A DNA stretch of 64,000 nucleotides, from assembly GCA_002436065.1 (NCBI GenBank), contig DIXP01000098.1, positions 16,420-80,419 of the forward strand, in the 5' to 3' direction. This document shows positions 62,549 to 64,000 of the stretch, one piece after another. Numbering within the stretch: the stretch's first letter is position 1; every line of letters begins with the position of its first letter. The notes under the pieces are model-generated. The model was not told the DNA's origin and searched no databases. It saw only the letters and a program-made list of their open reading frames with translations. This DNA is from Chloroflexi bacterium UBA6077 (GTDB lineage Bacteria > Chloroflexota > UBA6077). Both the position numbers and the translations under genes were made by a program.

Positions 62549-63783
62549 AGAGTGAGATCATGTCGGTGGGGACAGAGCTGCTGCTGGGGCAGTTGGTGGA
62601 TACCAACGCCCCCTATCTCGCCGAGTCGCTCTCCAACCTTGGCATCGACGTCTACTGGATAAGCCAGGTGGGAGACAACCAGGAGCGGATGACACAGGCC
62701 CTGCGCAGGGGTTGGGATCGGTCGGATCTGATCGTGATTAGCGGCGGGCTTGGTCCTACGGAAGACGACCTCACCCGGGAGGCCATCGCCGATCTGCTGG
62801 GTGAGCAGATGGAGGTGAAGCCCGACCTGGAAGCCGAACTGAGGGCCTTCTTTGTGCGGCGCGGCCGGTCGATGCCGGAGCGGAACGTCAAGCAGGCCAC
62901 CCTCATCCCGTCGGCCCAGGCCATCCCAAATCCCATTGGGACGGCGCCGGGGTGGTGGGTCCAGCGGGATGGGCGCATAATCGTGGCAATGCCAGGCGTA
63001 CCCGTGGAGATGAAGCGCATGTGGGAGCAGATGGTGGTGCCTCGTCTGGCCAGGGCGGCCGGCAGCGGCATCATCTTCTCACGTACCCTCAAGATCCTAG
63101 GACTGGGCGAATCGTGGGTGGAGGACGAATTGCGGGAACTCACCCACTCTTCTAACCCTACCCTGGCTACCTATGCCAAACAGGATGGCATCCACGTGCG
63201 GGTGACCGCGAAGGCGGAGAACCAGGAGGATGCGTCCCGGATGGTGGCTGCGGTCGAGGCCGAAGTCCGACGGATACTGGGAGAGCACGTCTACGGCGTG
63301 GACGATGAGACCGTATCCGATGCTGTTGGACGATTGCTCGCCAAGTGCGGAACCACCCTTGGGGTGATGGAGTCCTGCACCTTCGGGGAGCTGTCTTCCT
63401 CCCTCGGCTCCTCACTGGAGGGGCGTCAGCAGCTTGTCGGTGCGTTGGTCGCCCCGGACGAGGGCCTGCTTCGACACTTCGGCGTCGAGCCTGAGATGAT
63501 CGCCACCCACGGCATGCTGAGCGAGGAGACGGTTGGGGCCATGGCAACCGCCGCACGGGCCCATCTGAAGACCGATCTGGGGCTCGCAGTGGTGTGCGGT
63601 ATGGAGGGCGGCCAGGAGAGCGGGCAGCGGTTTGGCGTTGCGTGTTGCGGTGTCCATGGGCCGCGGGGGATTGCAGCTACCACCAACCGATACACCACTA
63701 CGGAGCGGGATCTGCGGAGACGGGCAGTGTTGGACGCCATGGACCTGCTAAGGCGCCTGCTGCTGGCGGACTGTCAGGACTAA
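62545..63783 (+). CDS. cinA: CinA family protein with divergent amidase domain
   Basis: 412 residues. The N-terminal MoCF-like domain (about 1-170: IMSVGTELLLGQLVDTNAPYLA, VISGGLGPTEDDLTREAIA, MPGVPVEMKRMW) is normal. The C-terminal nicotinamide-nucleotide amidase domain keeps the Ser in MESCT but has FG instead of GG. It lacks the YSN..K element (ALVAPDEGLL instead) and has GMEGGQESGQ in place of the glycine-rich TGIAGPGG loop. Amidase activity is therefore doubtful, while ADP-ribose-type pyrophosphatase function may remain. Confidence 0.9.
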   Translation: MKSEIMSVGTELLLGQLVDTNAPYLAESLSNLGIDVYWISQVGDNQERMTQALRRGWDRSDLIVISGGLGPTEDDLTREAIADLLGEQMEVKPDLEAELRAFFVRRGRSMPERNVKQATLIPSAQAIPNPIGTAPGWWVQRDGRIIVAMPGVPVEMKRMWEQMVVPRLARAAGSGIIFSRTLKILGLGESWVEDELRELTHSSNPTLATYAKQDGIHVRVTAKAENQEDASRMVAAVEAEVRRILGEHVYGVDDETVSDAVGRLLAKCGTTLGVMESCTFGELSSSLGSSLEGRQQLVGALVAPDEGLLRHFGVEPEMIATHGMLSEETVGAMATAARAHLKTDLGLAVVCGMEGGQESGQRFGVACCGVHGPRGIAATTNRYTTTERDLRRRAVLDAMDLLRRLLLADCQD

Positions 63784-63806
63784 CAGGGATTGCAGAGGAG
63801 GAAGAG

Positions 63807-64000
63807 ATGCCAGTTATCCGAGTGTCTATGTGGACCGGTCGGACTCACGAGCAGAAGCAGGCGTTGGCCAAGGCACTGACGAGTGCCATGGTGGAGGCCG
63901 GGCGCACCAAGCCAGAAGCGGTTACCATCATCTTTGAAGAAATCGAGAAGGAGAACTGGGCGAGCGCCGGAACTCTGGACTCGGCTGCAAAGAGTGTTGA
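63807..64000 (+). CDS. 4-oxalocrotonate tautomerase family protein (partial, runs off the window)
   Basis: 64 codons visible, no stop. MPVIRVSMWTGRTHEQKQAL places the catalytic Pro directly after the initiator Met. ALTSAMVEAGRTKPEAVTII and EEIEKENWASAG follow the tautomerase pattern. Ribosome site gaggagg six bases upstream. Only 23 bases separate it from cinA. The family is about 62-80 residues, so the end should lie just outside. Confidence 0.85.
   Translation, partial: MPVIRVSMWTGRTHEQKQALAKALTSAMVEAGRTKPEAVTIIFEEIEKENWASAGTLDSAAKSV

Overview
The window is a bacterial chromosome segment of high GC content (visibly about 60 percent) with dense, mostly co-directional genes, many TTG and GTG starts backed by good Shine-Dalgarno sequences, and sigma70-like promoters. 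Gene content suggests an uncultured member of the Chloroflexota. The evidence is the conserved block clpC-radA-PIN/TRAM-ispD-ispF-cysS-rlmB, a Na+-pumping decarboxylase operon, a Met8-HemA fusion, zf-trcl and DUF2148 proteins, and many short palindromic interspersed repeats. The phylum call is an inference from gene content; no rRNA gene is present to test it. No CRISPR array, insertion sequence with a transposase, or prophage was found.

Layout. 1-4.3 kb, minus strand: GH38 alpha-mannosidase and M16 zinc protease. 4.5-7.2 kb: zinc-ribbon protein, DUF72 protein and MFS transporter. 7.3-15.6 kb: DNA and protein maintenance (dnaX, ybaB/ebfC, recR, an S1-domain protein, clpC, radA). 15.7-20.0 kb: a carboxyltransferase, a membrane-anchored carrier with two biotinyl domains, and an OadB-type sodium pump subunit, behind one strong promoter. 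20.4-25.1 kb: PIN/TRAM protein, ispD, ispF, cysS, rlmB. 25.1-27.9 kb: two-subunit fumarate hydratase and an NAD-type isocitrate dehydrogenase, followed by tRNA-Thr(TGT).

28.0-30.1 kb is the accessory region. It holds a UPF0175 antitoxin-like gene with a collapsed PIN toxin, an N-terminal scrap of type I methylase HsdM, an AT-rich insert carrying a PD-(D/E)XK-like nuclease gene and part of another foreign gene, then a C-terminal scrap of HsdR. An entire type I restriction locus appears to have been replaced by the insert. 30.1-33.4 kb, minus strand: a lipoprotein fusing a PQQ sugar-dehydrogenase propeller to a lysyl-oxidase domain, and galactokinase. 33.6-37.8 kb: cytochrome bd oxidase (cydAB), a HEAT-repeat protein and a 4Fe-4S protein.

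37.8-43.4 kb is the classical translation and transcription cluster: tRNA-Tyr, tRNA-Thr(GGT), tuf, rpmG, tRNA-Trp, secE, nusG, rplK, rplA, an L10 leader with terminator, rplJ, rplL. 43.5-45.6 kb, minus strand: prephenate dehydrogenase, HD protein and M50 protease. 46.1-51.3 kb: uvrB and uvrA. 51.5-56.0 kb: three overlapping genes encoding five or more heme/siroheme activities (Met8-HemA, HemC, CobA-HemD). 56.0-60.6 kb: membrane-bound spermidine synthase-like protein, an SRPBCC gene with an internal deletion, an MFS efflux pump, an amidohydrolase remnant and a DUF2148 ferredoxin. 60.9-64.0 kb: enoyl-CoA hydratase, thiD, cinA and a partial tautomerase gene.

The most notable points are the sugar-dehydrogenase/lysyl-oxidase fusion, the double-biotin carrier of the sodium pump, the replaced restriction locus, and three independent genes (PIN toxin, SRPBCC, amidohydrolase) that have lost their central parts while keeping both ends.
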